Shown here: positions 11,901 through 19,008 of the stretch, piece after piece | Layout of the letters: every line of letters starts with the position of its first letter | How positions within the stretch are numbered: the first letter of the stretch is position 1 | Assembly (NCBI RefSeq): GCF_920888515.1 | Contig: NZ_CAKKTM010000132.1 | Location: 1-39,693 of the forward strand | Source: Protofrankia sp. CiP1_Cm_nod1 | Lineage (GTDB): Bacteria > Actinomycetota > Actinomycetes > Frankiales > Frankiaceae | Direction: 5' to 3' | Length of the DNA: 39,693 nt | Notes under the pieces: model-generated | The model's database searches: none | What the model was told of the DNA's origin: nothing | The model's input: the letters and a program-made list of their open reading frames with translations, nothing else | Program-made: the position numbers and the translations under genes

Positions 11901-12032
11901 CGTCACTCCGTCGACGGCCCTGCCGTTGATCGTTACTCCGTCGACGGCTCTGCTGTTGATCGTTACGTTGTGGCGTGGACCTCGCCCGAGGTCGAACAGG
12001 CGGCACGGGAGAACGAAGGAGCGCGGACATGA
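5943..12032 (+). CDS. Iterative type I polyketide/PUFA-like synthase, KS-AT-DH-PPTase
   Basis: Second synthase subunit, 2029 aa, that would condense, dehydrate and carry its own ACP-activating domain. KS: Cys248 (DAACASS), His386 (EAHGTA), His441 (GHTM), so it is not a decarboxylase-type CLF as in PfaC. AT: Ser791 in GHSIGE and a following FHSPF His. A long repeat-rich linker (about 1030-1400) comes next. Double-hotdog DH: His1448 (IIDHCF) and Asp1616-x3-Gln1620 (DAAGQ). C-terminal Sfp-type phosphopantetheinyl transferase: GIDIE with Asp1840 and Glu1842, but the usual KEAxxK motif reads RQAAAR with Gln1913 in place of the Glu. ATG at 5943 lies inside the previous gene without a clear Shine-Dalgarno, suggesting translational coupling. 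Together the two proteins give the KS-AT-ACP-KR-DH-PPT set of enediyne PKSEs, split in two and with a second KS-AT. The product cannot be read from sequence; a glycolipid chain is inferred from the downstream genes. Confidence 0.92.
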   Translation: MPGSRAGGPGGPSNPGAGIAIVGMAAVFPGAGDLDTYWRNIRTGVDAIRDIPPRRFDPEFFHPDPGPDAGRAPDPDAPPGLAPDSAADDGPAAAGERIRCRRGGFIEEFATFDPTQFGIMPLAVDWAEPDQLMALRVAAEAIADAGGTDALGDRARTGVVLGRGGYFASGMARLDQRIKVSAQLVASLSELVPTLTAEQLAGVRAAFAETLGPRRPEAAIGLVPNLAASRIANRLDLRGPAYTLDAACASSLIAVETAVRELVAGRADTMIVGGVHLAQEVTFWSVFSLLRALSPSSRIRPFDRRADGILIGEGVGMVVLRRLADAERAGDRIYAVIRGCGSASDGRTSTLLAPASDGQVLAVERAWADAGLDPRAPGALGLVEAHGTATPAGDAAELATLQQVFGAGAGTGTGAYGRSYGGGYGGAWPIAVGSVKSMIGHTMPAAGAAGLIKAALALHHRVLPPSLHCEQPHPAFAGTRLRPITEAEAWDADGGVPRRAGVNAFGFGGINAHVVVEEAPSPSNAPSLAFPATIPVPVPVMLPVPAPLPPPGPAAFMPPAAFMAAAAPAGTGLLPATIPLPVLVPAVATAVATATGPSSRPDARPGGERVLLFAGSSPAEIARALAIPDQDLLARDDSGAPPEGGPVRLAIVAPDRRRLALARTVVERGRPWRGRNDLWFTGSPLLGATTTPDRTAFLFCGLEDNFHPRVDDVSAHFALTRPRYVHPGSPGPAGPSPAGVGTSGVGTSGVGTGGGGEALGEHGVASVEVGRILDAALRRLEIFPDLVGGHSIGEWNAMISAGMIDAEDVDRFIASFEPYSLEVPGVAFGALGCGADTAAATIADLPDVVVSHDNCPHQSIICGEERSVESALQRLRGQGVLGRILPFRSGFHSPFLSPFLAKVRADVASIPIRTPTVPVWSATTVAPYPDDQNGIRELAVRHLLEPVRFRQLVERLYAEGVRVFVQVGVGSIAGFVQDTLPGREHLTVVTNTPKRSGMDQLRRVVAAFWVEGAAPRMDRLSATNPSATIPLPIPGPQRPSPSPSPLSPPSPLRSLSPSATCDGPEEAVDDGQRPPQRTHHGQPMLLNLGAPLVRLGERAASLLPTASFPEPALIPASYREQASYREQDPEYPERDSDAAPKPDRELLPSPDPSLDPASNPNPAPNQNQDPNPELPPASDSPLVTDLSSVPEPVLAPDADSPLAADSALITDSALIMDSALVTDSALVTDSALAADSALITDSALAAEPTPPSEPALRSNAALLPDPGPDPLSASAPVEPEREPSAAGLPARPAPPATARERRPLTARERRDRAVSAHPAGGHAVTGHPVLAEFDALVTETNAMISAVLARWTATASAAGAAASAVRSGASGASARVAAVVQKPSAGLVAGARTGHGGHPSVPSVPSVPSVPTGSSAGAAGPAVAPGGRDVRRTRRTLSIETMPYIIDHCFYRQPPGWPHLADRFPVIPMTTVLEMMIGQARAAVPGRVVVGVTDVRALRWLAIEPAVEVTITTTVLPAAAGQGPPGAGTSAVRVSIDGYAHGTVILADAFPPGPAPSAEPLPEPCDDTLVDGPSIYRAGRLFHGPGYQGLVTAGPVSPGGVQGELVVTSAPGALLDAAGQLFGYWPREHLAADWLLLPSALRGVRFFGPHPAVGERLTCTVWIRDVRDSAITADLELRAADGTVWARVEGWTDRRFSQDELMWAMLLRPARNAVAERAAGGWVLAREHWADTASRELVTRYHLDTDERAVLAAKHPRAAREWLLGRIAVKDAVRHWLWDNGATDVWGIEIGVSDEGSGRPVIDRLPVRDGVPATPPRAAVAHTAFLAVAVVHPDGAVGIDIERVTPLTPGTAAAAETAAAAAAEAAAGAETAAAAGTGTEALTDAERALLAELGGADAGLRALWLARFRAARQAAARADDTGQASRPRRFVVEGITPGHLRLRTDDQEPPRARWVAHQSINALGEPLDDHGHPLGGRRPAAGDAAGRHSVDGPAVDRYSVDGSAVDRYVVAWTSPEVEQAARENEGART
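9537..9680 (+). repeat. 18-bp in-frame tandem repeat (8 units) in the KS-AT-DH-PPT gene
   Basis: Eight 18-bp units encode six-residue blocks of the form DSALxx between the AT and DH domains. Units differ at a few third-codon and variable positions. The period is a multiple of three, so copy-number change would not break the frame. Confidence 0.9.
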
Positions 12033-12517
12033 CGGCCAAGCCTCTGACAACCGGACATCCGACGACCGGCGGCCCTGCCGCATCCGGCCCTGCCGCATCC
12101 GGCCCCGCCATATCCGGCCCCGCCATATCCGGCGAAGCGGGGCCGGGCACCGAGCGGGCCGCGGTCGAGGAGCGGATCCTGCGTGACGTCGTGGCGATGC
12201 TGCACGACGTCATCGGCGACGAGTACGTGATCGATCGCGAGATCGGCCTGTCGACGTCGTTCGACACCGACCTGGAGCTGGAGAGCATCGAGTTCGTCGC
12301 CCTCGCCGACCGGATGCGCCAGCGTTACGGCGACACGGTCGACTTCGTCGGCTTCCTCGCGGACCGGACCGTCGACGAAGTGATCAACATGCGGGTCGGC
12401 GAGGTCGTCTCCTTCATCGCCGACTGCCTGACGTCACCCCAGCCAGCCCAGCCGTCCCAGTCACCCCAGTCATCCCAGTCGGCCCAGCCGGCCCAGTCGT
12501 CCCGGTCCTGGGCGTAG
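12029..12517 (+). CDS. Free-standing acyl carrier protein
   Basis: 162-aa carrier protein. The ACP fold occupies about residues 48-135, with the phosphopantetheine serine at Ser86 in DLELESIEF. The N-terminal 45 residues are low complexity: four 15-bp DNA repeats (12071-12130) encode a GPAxS run. The C-terminal tail is Ser/Gln/Pro-rich. The ATG at 12029 overlaps the previous stop (ATGA) and has an AAGGAG Shine-Dalgarno at 12016-12021, so this start is well supported over the upstream in-frame GTG at 11975. It probably supplies or receives acyl chains for the two synthases, or carries a starter or finished chain to the hydrolase or glycosyltransferase. Its PPTase may be the C-terminal domain of the preceding protein. 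Confidence 0.88.
   Translation: MTAKPLTTGHPTTGGPAASGPAASGPAISGPAISGEAGPGTERAAVEERILRDVVAMLHDVIGDEYVIDREIGLSTSFDTDLELESIEFVALADRMRQRYGDTVDFVGFLADRTVDEVINMRVGEVVSFIADCLTSPQPAQPSQSPQSSQSAQPAQSSRSWA
12071..12130 (+). repeat. 15-bp in-frame tandem repeat (4 units) in the ACP gene
   Basis: Two identical pairs of 15-bp units encode a GPAAS/GPAIS run before the ACP fold. This is a low-complexity insertion of the same kind as in neighbouring genes. Confidence 0.9.
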
Positions 12518-12519
12518 CG

Positions 12520-13455
12520 ATGGCCGAGGTCCTCGCCAACGGCGTCCGCCTGCACGTCCAGCGGCTGTCGCCCAGGGGCGGCCCGGGGCCCGGGGCGCCG
12601 GTCGTCGTCATGGTGCACGGCATGGTCATGGACAACATGTCCAGCCTCTACTTCTCGCTCGGGACCAGCCTCGCCCACGCCGGCGCCGACGTGATCTGCT
12701 ACGACCTGCGCGGCCACGGCCGCAGCGAACGGACACCGGACGGCTACGCCCTGGCGGACGCCATGGCGGACCTGTCGGGGCTGCTCGACGCGCTCGGCGT
12801 CGACCGTCCCGTCCACCTGGTGGGCAACAGCTACGGGGCGACGATGGCCCTGTCCTACGCCCTGGAACACCCCGGGCGGGTGGCGAGCCTCACCCTGATC
12901 GAACCGCCTTTCCTCGTCGAGGGCCTTGGCGCGCGGATGGCCCGGTCGCTGGCGCAGGTGTCGGCCGGGCTCGACGACGCCGAGGTCGAGCGGTGGCTGG
13001 AGCGCTCCGCCGGGCGGGCGGTCAGCCGGATCGCCCGCGGCGCCCAGGCCCTGCTGCGGGAGACCTCGATCGCCACGGACATGCTCGCCACCGAGCCGTT
13101 CTCCCCGCGGCGGCTGGCCCGCCTGGACGTCCCCGTGCTGGCGGTCTACGGGGCGAACTCCGACATCGCAGACCACGCCGGAGGGCTCGCCCGGCTCGTC
13201 CCGGACTGCACCCTGATCGTCCTGGCGCACCACACCCACGCGGTACTGCGGGAGGCCACCGACTACCTGCGCATCCTGCTCAGATGGTGGCTGTTCGAGC
13301 CCGGCAGCCCGCCGCCGGCCCACCCCGGCACCGCCGGGCAGCGGTTCGAGACCCCCGACTGGGTGACCCGGATGGTCCCGCCCCCGGATCTCAACCGTCC
13401 CGCCAGCGCCTCCGCCGGCCCGGGGGAGAGCGTCGGTACCGGGGTGGCGGGGTGA
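12520..13455 (+). CDS. Alpha/beta-fold hydrolase, candidate chain-releasing thioesterase
   Basis: 311-aa single-domain hydrolase. An oxyanion-hole HG motif (VHGMV) near residue 34 precedes the nucleophile elbow GNSYG with Ser104. The likely acid is in the ANSD segment near 212 and the likely His in the AHHTHA segment near 235. No signal peptide is seen. The ATG lies 2 nt after the ACP stop and the gene's TGA overlaps the GTG of the glycosyltransferase, so it belongs to the synthase operon. From position, it may release the chain from the ACP or trim the product. The fold alone does not give the substrate, and an esterase or epoxide-hydrolase-type activity is equally compatible. Confidence 0.85.
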   Translation: MAEVLANGVRLHVQRLSPRGGPGPGAPVVVMVHGMVMDNMSSLYFSLGTSLAHAGADVICYDLRGHGRSERTPDGYALADAMADLSGLLDALGVDRPVHLVGNSYGATMALSYALEHPGRVASLTLIEPPFLVEGLGARMARSLAQVSAGLDDAEVERWLERSAGRAVSRIARGAQALLRETSIATDMLATEPFSPRRLARLDVPVLAVYGANSDIADHAGGLARLVPDCTLIVLAHHTHAVLREATDYLRILLRWWLFEPGSPPPAHPGTAGQRFETPDWVTRMVPPPDLNRPASASAGPGESVGTGVAG

Positions 13456-14834
13456 GCCGTTTCCTGTTCGTCGTCCCGCCGCTGGCCGGGCATGTCAACC
13501 CGGCGGTCGGGATCGCCGCCGAACTGGCCGGCCGCGGTCACGAGGTCGCCGTCGCGGGCCACCCGGAGGTGGTCGGGCCGCTGCTGGCCCCCGGGCTCGC
13601 CCTGCTGCCACTCGCCGGGGCGTTCACCGGCCCCGCCCGGGCCGCCGTCGAGGAGAAGTCCAGGCGGCTGCGGGGCGCGGCGGCCCTGAAGTTCCTCTGG
13701 GAGGACTTCCTCATCCCACTGGCCGCGTCGATGGTCGACGAGGTCGACGCGAAGGTCGACCGGTTCGCCCCGGACCTGCTGGTCGTCGACCAGCAGGCGG
13801 TCGGGGCCGCGCTCGTCGCCCGCCGCCGGGGCCTGCCGTGGGCGACCCTTGCCGCCACGCCCGCCGAACTGGACGATCCGTACGAGCTCCTGCCCGGGGC
13901 CGGACGCTGGGTCCGTGACACGTTACGTGACTTCCAGCGCTCCCAGGGTGTGTCCGAGGACGAGGCGTGCGCTGGCGACCTGCGCTTTTCCGAGTACCTG
14001 ACCCTGGTGTGCTCGGTACCCCGGATGCTGCGCACGGGCGGCTTTCCCGGCCACTACGGTTTCGTCGGCATACCGCTCGGCCGGCGGCCGGCGGCGGCCT
14101 TCCCGTGGGAATGGCTGGATGCCGAGCGTGAACATGTGCTGGTCTCGCTGGGGACGGTGACCCGCGAGGCCGGCGACCGGTTCCTGCGGGTCGCGGTCGA
14201 CGCGCTCCGGCCGCTCGGGCACCGGCTGCAGGCGATAGTCGTGGCGCCGCCCGGCATCCTCGGCCACTCCGGGCCGAATCCCGCGCCCGGTGCCGCCGCT
14301 GTGGCCGACGGCGCTGTGGCCGACGGCGCTGTGGCCGACGGCGCTGTGGCCGACGCTGTTCCAGTCGATGCCGTTCCGGCCGACGTTGTTCCGGCCGATG
14401 CCGTCTCAGCCGATGCCGTCTCGGCTCACGGCGTTTCGACCGGCCGCGTTCTTGCCGGCGTTTCCCCCGGCAGCGGTGCTGAGGAACACATTCTTGTGCT
14501 GCCGCACGTCCCGCAGCTCGATCTCATGCCGCGGCTGTCCGCGGTGGTGTCGCACGGCGGGAACAACACGGTGTGCGAGGCGCTGGCGCACGGTGTCCCG
14601 CTGGTCGTGGCGCCGGTCCGGGACGACCAGCCCGTCATCGGGGAGCAGGTCGTGCGCACCGGCGCGGGCCTGCGGGTCAGGTTCGGCCGGGTGAGCGCGC
14701 CCGCGCTGCGCGAGTCGATCGTCTCGGTGCTGGACGAGCCGTCCTTCCGTACCGCCGCGCGGCGGCTGCGCGACGACTTCGCCGCCGCCGGGGGCGCCGT
14801 CGCCGCCGCGGACCGGCTGCTCGCGATGACCTGA
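13452..14834 (+). CDS. MGT-family (UDP-glucuronosyl/glucosyl-type) glycosyltransferase
   Basis: 460-aa GT-B glycosyltransferase. The N-terminal Rossmann half starts with the PLAGHVNP motif near residue 12, typical of macrolide/UDP glycosyltransferases. The C-terminal donor-binding half has HGGNNTVCEALAHGVP with His368 followed by the D-Q pair (RDDQP). Start is the GTG at 13452, overlapping the hydrolase stop. A Val/Ala/Asp-rich stretch near residues 283-340 is made of DNA tandem repeats and sits between the two domains, where an insert would be tolerated. As the last gene of the operon it probably adds a sugar to the finished lipid or polyketide. The sugar and acceptor are not predictable here. 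Confidence 0.88.
   Translation: MSRFLFVVPPLAGHVNPAVGIAAELAGRGHEVAVAGHPEVVGPLLAPGLALLPLAGAFTGPARAAVEEKSRRLRGAAALKFLWEDFLIPLAASMVDEVDAKVDRFAPDLLVVDQQAVGAALVARRRGLPWATLAATPAELDDPYELLPGAGRWVRDTLRDFQRSQGVSEDEACAGDLRFSEYLTLVCSVPRMLRTGGFPGHYGFVGIPLGRRPAAAFPWEWLDAEREHVLVSLGTVTREAGDRFLRVAVDALRPLGHRLQAIVVAPPGILGHSGPNPAPGAAAVADGAVADGAVADGAVADAVPVDAVPADVVPADAVSADAVSAHGVSTGRVLAGVSPGSGAEEHILVLPHVPQLDLMPRLSAVVSHGGNNTVCEALAHGVPLVVAPVRDDQPVIGEQVVRTGAGLRVRFGRVSAPALRESIVSVLDEPSFRTAARRLRDDFAAAGGAVAAADRLLAMT
14298..14357 (+). repeat. 15-bp in-frame tandem repeat (4 units) in the glycosyltransferase gene
   Basis: Four near-identical 15-bp units encode AVADG blocks, followed to about 14425 by looser 15-bp repeats encoding AVPxD-type blocks. 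They fall in the inter-domain linker. Confidence 0.88.
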
Positions 14835-14835
14835 C

Positions 14836-14854
14836 CGTCGGCCCGGTGCCGACG
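14836..14854 (+). terminator. Short GC hairpin after the glycosyltransferase
   Basis: A perfect 7-bp stem (CGTCGGC/GCCGACG) with a 5-nt loop starts one base after the stop codon. There is no U-tract, so it is only a possible transcript end. A perfect 14-bp direct duplication follows at 14858-14885. Confidence 0.35.
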
Positions 14855-14885
14855 CCGTCCGGCGAACCGCATCCGGCGAACCGCA

Positions 14886-15101
14886 CCCGGAACAAAGAAT
14901 TCGGAACACGGCCGCCGGGCGACGCTTTTCATGTTCCTTCAACAAGCTTTCTTCCGCACTCTTTAGGTATTTCCTAAAATTGGCGGACGAGTTTCATCTG
15001 ATGAACTCCAGGCCGGCCGGCCAGCAAAATTCTCCCTCGTTTTTCCGGGAAATTCAGACGATATTTCTTCCGAAATTTTCTGATAGCTGGCGGATGATCG
15101 A
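14886..15101. other. AT-rich intergenic stretch, no gene recognised
   Basis: This stretch has visibly lower GC than the surroundings, with several A/T runs (around 14965-14980 and 15020-15080). A 62-codon + strand frame at 14980-15168 has no ribosome site or recognisable content. It may hold promoters or be a scar of past insertion; nothing specific can be called. Confidence 0.5.
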
Positions 15102-15236
15102 TCAGGTGGTTGTCGTGGCGTCCGGACGGGTGCCGCCCGCATTATCCGTGGTGGGTGGTTCGTCGTAGCACCAGTCGTGGACGAGCCCGCTGACGAAGAT
15201 TCCGAGGAAGAGGGCCAGCAGTGGCAGCAGAATCAT
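15102..15236 (-). CDS. Small single-span membrane protein, 44 aa
   Basis: A short frame not overlapping any other gene. It starts at the ATG at 15236 with a GGGAG Shine-Dalgarno 5 nt upstream and reads to a TGA at 15102. The product has a hydrophobic helix at about residues 1-19 (MILLPLLALFLGIFVSGLV), then a charged/aromatic stretch with HDWCYDE, then a Thr-rich polar tail. This layout looks like a genuine small membrane protein rather than noise. It is divergent from thiC and convergent with the glycosyltransferase. I recognise no family, and the function is unknown. Conservation in relatives would be needed to be sure. Confidence 0.45.
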   Translation of the reverse strand: MILLPLLALFLGIFVSGLVHDWCYDEPPTTDNAGGTRPDATTTT

Positions 15237-15441
15237 TCATGCTCCCAGGGGGTGGAGAAGTGAGGGGGCGTTCCCGGTGACCGGGCGGACACTGTCCCAG
15301 CCTGATTACCCGCTCCCGGGAGCATCTCACCTGGCGCTCGTCCGCGGTGACGCTGTGACACGATCTGCCGGTTGTGGGGGGGTGTTCCATCGATTGGGTG
15401 GCGGCAGGGTGCCGATTGGGCGTAGCGTCGCACCCAATGTC

Positions 15442-17479
<2,038 letters not shown>

Positions 17480-17515
17480 AAACCGCGGGCATCGGCGGCT
17501 GGGCGTCGGCGGGCA

Positions 17516-17615
17516 CCGTAGGTACTTTCGGTCGCTCCGACGACGGTTTCCACCTACGGCTTCCGTATCCGTAGGTGGAAACCGCTGCGTTGATGACGGT
17601 TTTCACCTACAGGTC
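17516..17615. repeat. Repeat element copy A (hairpin-containing, ~100 bp)
   Basis: Contains a perfect 16-bp inverted repeat (17544-17559 with 17569-17584, 9-nt loop) flanked by two degenerate copies of the same GTAGGTGGAAACC-type core (17516-17532 and 17595-17610). It aligns without gaps to 32244-32343, in the same orientation, with 81 of 100 bases identical by hand count. It lies between the convergent thiC and DUF559 genes, and its last 9 bases carry the stop codon of the DUF559 gene. The hairpin may also serve as a bidirectional terminator. Confidence 0.9.
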
Positions 17616-18731
17616 CGGCTCCCAGCCGCGTTGGCGTAGTGCTGTGGCGACCTGTTCGGCCACCAGCCGCGGTTCGGTGCGCAGCACATGGACCGGGAAA
17701 CGCAGGATGAGGCGGTCCTGGAGCACACCGGCGTTCTGGCGGGCCAGATCGTCCCACCACTGGCGCACCTCCCGATGGTGGCCACCGTCGATCTCCACCC
17801 AGACCCGCCACGTCTCGTACCAGACGTCGAGGTGACAGTGGCTGCCACCGGCGTCGATCCTCTCCTGCCGTCGCGCGGCCGGCAGACCGTAGCGGTTCTC
17901 GATTTTTCGATAAAGGATTTCGGCCACCGAATGGGCGCCGTCACCCAGGTCACCGAGGGTTTCGATGATCAATGCGTTGCGGCGCAGCGGCCCACGGCGC
18001 TCGACGACACGGCGAAGCTCGGCAACGGTGACCAGCCGCTGCTGGACGGCCGCGGCAAGCACAGCACGTGCGTCGTCCTCGTCCGGGGCCCAGCTGGCCA
18101 TGTCCACGACCGAGCGGGGCAGCCGGGTCCGCGGCGGCGACCGCCGCGGGTGCACATCATCGGAGCCGAGATGACGGCTGCGTCGGATGATGACACCGGG
18201 GCGCCGCGTCACATGCCGGGCGGCGTCGACAAGGACGACGACCGGGCCGCCGTCGAACCCGCGTAAGCCGTCGAACGACGCCGCGGACACCCCGCCGAGC
18301 ACCGCACCCGATCCGATCGACTCGACGGCCGCCCACAGCAGCTGGCTGCCGGTGATCGGGCCGGAATGGGTGACGAGCACCCCCCGCATGGGCCGCTGCC
18401 AGCGGCCGCTGCGCAGCTTCCAGCGGATCTCCGCCTCGGTCATCCCAGCATCCAGAGCCGCACGGACCGAGATGACGCCATCCTGGGCTGCCGCGATCCG
18501 CTCCCAGCCCGCACGTTCCCCACGCCCACCGGCCCGCCGCCTGGACGCGTGACCGTTTCCGCAGGTCTCCTGGCCGCAGCCATCGTCGCCGCGAGCCTCG
18601 CTGCCAGGCTCCTCGCTGCCAGGCTCCTCGCTGCCGCGACACCTGCCGACACCGTTCTTACTGCCGCTGTTCTTGTCACCGCTGTTCTTGTTGTCACCAC
18701 GCGGGTGGCGCAAGCCGGGATCATGGGCCAT
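17607..18731 (-). CDS. AbiEi-like winged-helix plus DUF559 (PD-(D/E)xK-like) protein
   Basis: 374-aa protein. After a low-complexity Gly/Ser/Asn/Glu-rich N-terminus (about 1-70) comes a region resembling the N-terminal winged helix of AbiEi-type antitoxins (about 75-125, with RIAAAQDGVISVRAALDAG). The C-terminus has the DUF559/very-short-patch-repair-like nuclease core: Asp302 (HLDVW), Glu313 and Asp315 (VEIDG), HHRE, then WWDDLARQN. Such proteins are common in actinobacteria and are usually annotated as type IV toxin-antitoxin AbiEi family or DUF559; their role is not established. The true start is uncertain because the N-terminal repeat region may be untranslated. It is divergent from the CARF/HEPN gene across a 277-bp spacer. 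It lies just inside repeat A, so it may be cargo of the same accessory region. Confidence 0.82.
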   Translation of the reverse strand: MAHDPGLRHPRGDNKNSGDKNSGSKNGVGRCRGSEEPGSEEPGSEARGDDGCGQETCGNGHASRRRAGGRGERAGWERIAAAQDGVISVRAALDAGMTEAEIRWKLRSGRWQRPMRGVLVTHSGPITGSQLLWAAVESIGSGAVLGGVSAASFDGLRGFDGGPVVVLVDAARHVTRRPGVIIRRSRHLGSDDVHPRRSPPRTRLPRSVVDMASWAPDEDDARAVLAAAVQQRLVTVAELRRVVERRGPLRRNALIIETLGDLGDGAHSVAEILYRKIENRYGLPAARRQERIDAGGSHCHLDVWYETWRVWVEIDGGHHREVRQWWDDLARQNAGVLQDRLILRFPVHVLRTEPRLVAEQVATALRQRGWEPDL

Positions 18732-18815
18732 GCCCCCACGCTGCCACGATGTTCACCCACCCGCGAGCGAGGGCAGCTACCTGTGGACAATGCAGGCCGT
18801 AGGCGACAACGGGGC

Positions 18816-18910
18816 CCGTAGGTGGAAACCGTCGTTGCCACAACCAAAGCCACCTACACCCACGGAGCCCGTAGGTGGAAACCGTTGCTGCCACGACCGA
18901 ACCCACCTAC
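18816..18910. repeat. Repeat element B: two 53-bp tandem units of the same core
   Basis: Two direct units (starting at 18816 and 18869, period 53) each begin with CCGTAGGTGGAAACCGT and contain a CCACCTAC that can pair back with the core (18850-18857 and 18903-18910). This is the core of elements A and C in a different arrangement. It sits about 100 bp upstream of the CARF/HEPN gene, in the divergent promoter region. A shorter degenerate piece is at 18797-18810. Confidence 0.85.
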
Positions 18911-19008
18911 ACCTTCCGCCCCGGTGCTCGAGCCCCCTCCGTTCGGGGTGCGCGCCGTCCCTGTCACACTGTGCGCAGCCGACAGCGTTTACGGACGGAC
19001 GGGGGCAC

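Noticed and set aside
11975-12028. Earlier GTG start for the ACP gene
   Set aside because: It would overlap the synthase C-terminus with no ribosome site, while the ATG at 12029 has AAGGAG at a proper distance.
14980-15168. 62-codon + strand frame in the AT-rich spacer
   Set aside because: No ribosome site, no recognisable features, and it overlaps the better supported small - strand membrane protein.
18816-18910. Possible remnant CRISPR array
   Set aside because: Only two units, the whole 53-bp unit is similar (no unique spacer), and the same core occurs in inverted order in elements A and C. This behaves like an interspersed repeat, not an array.
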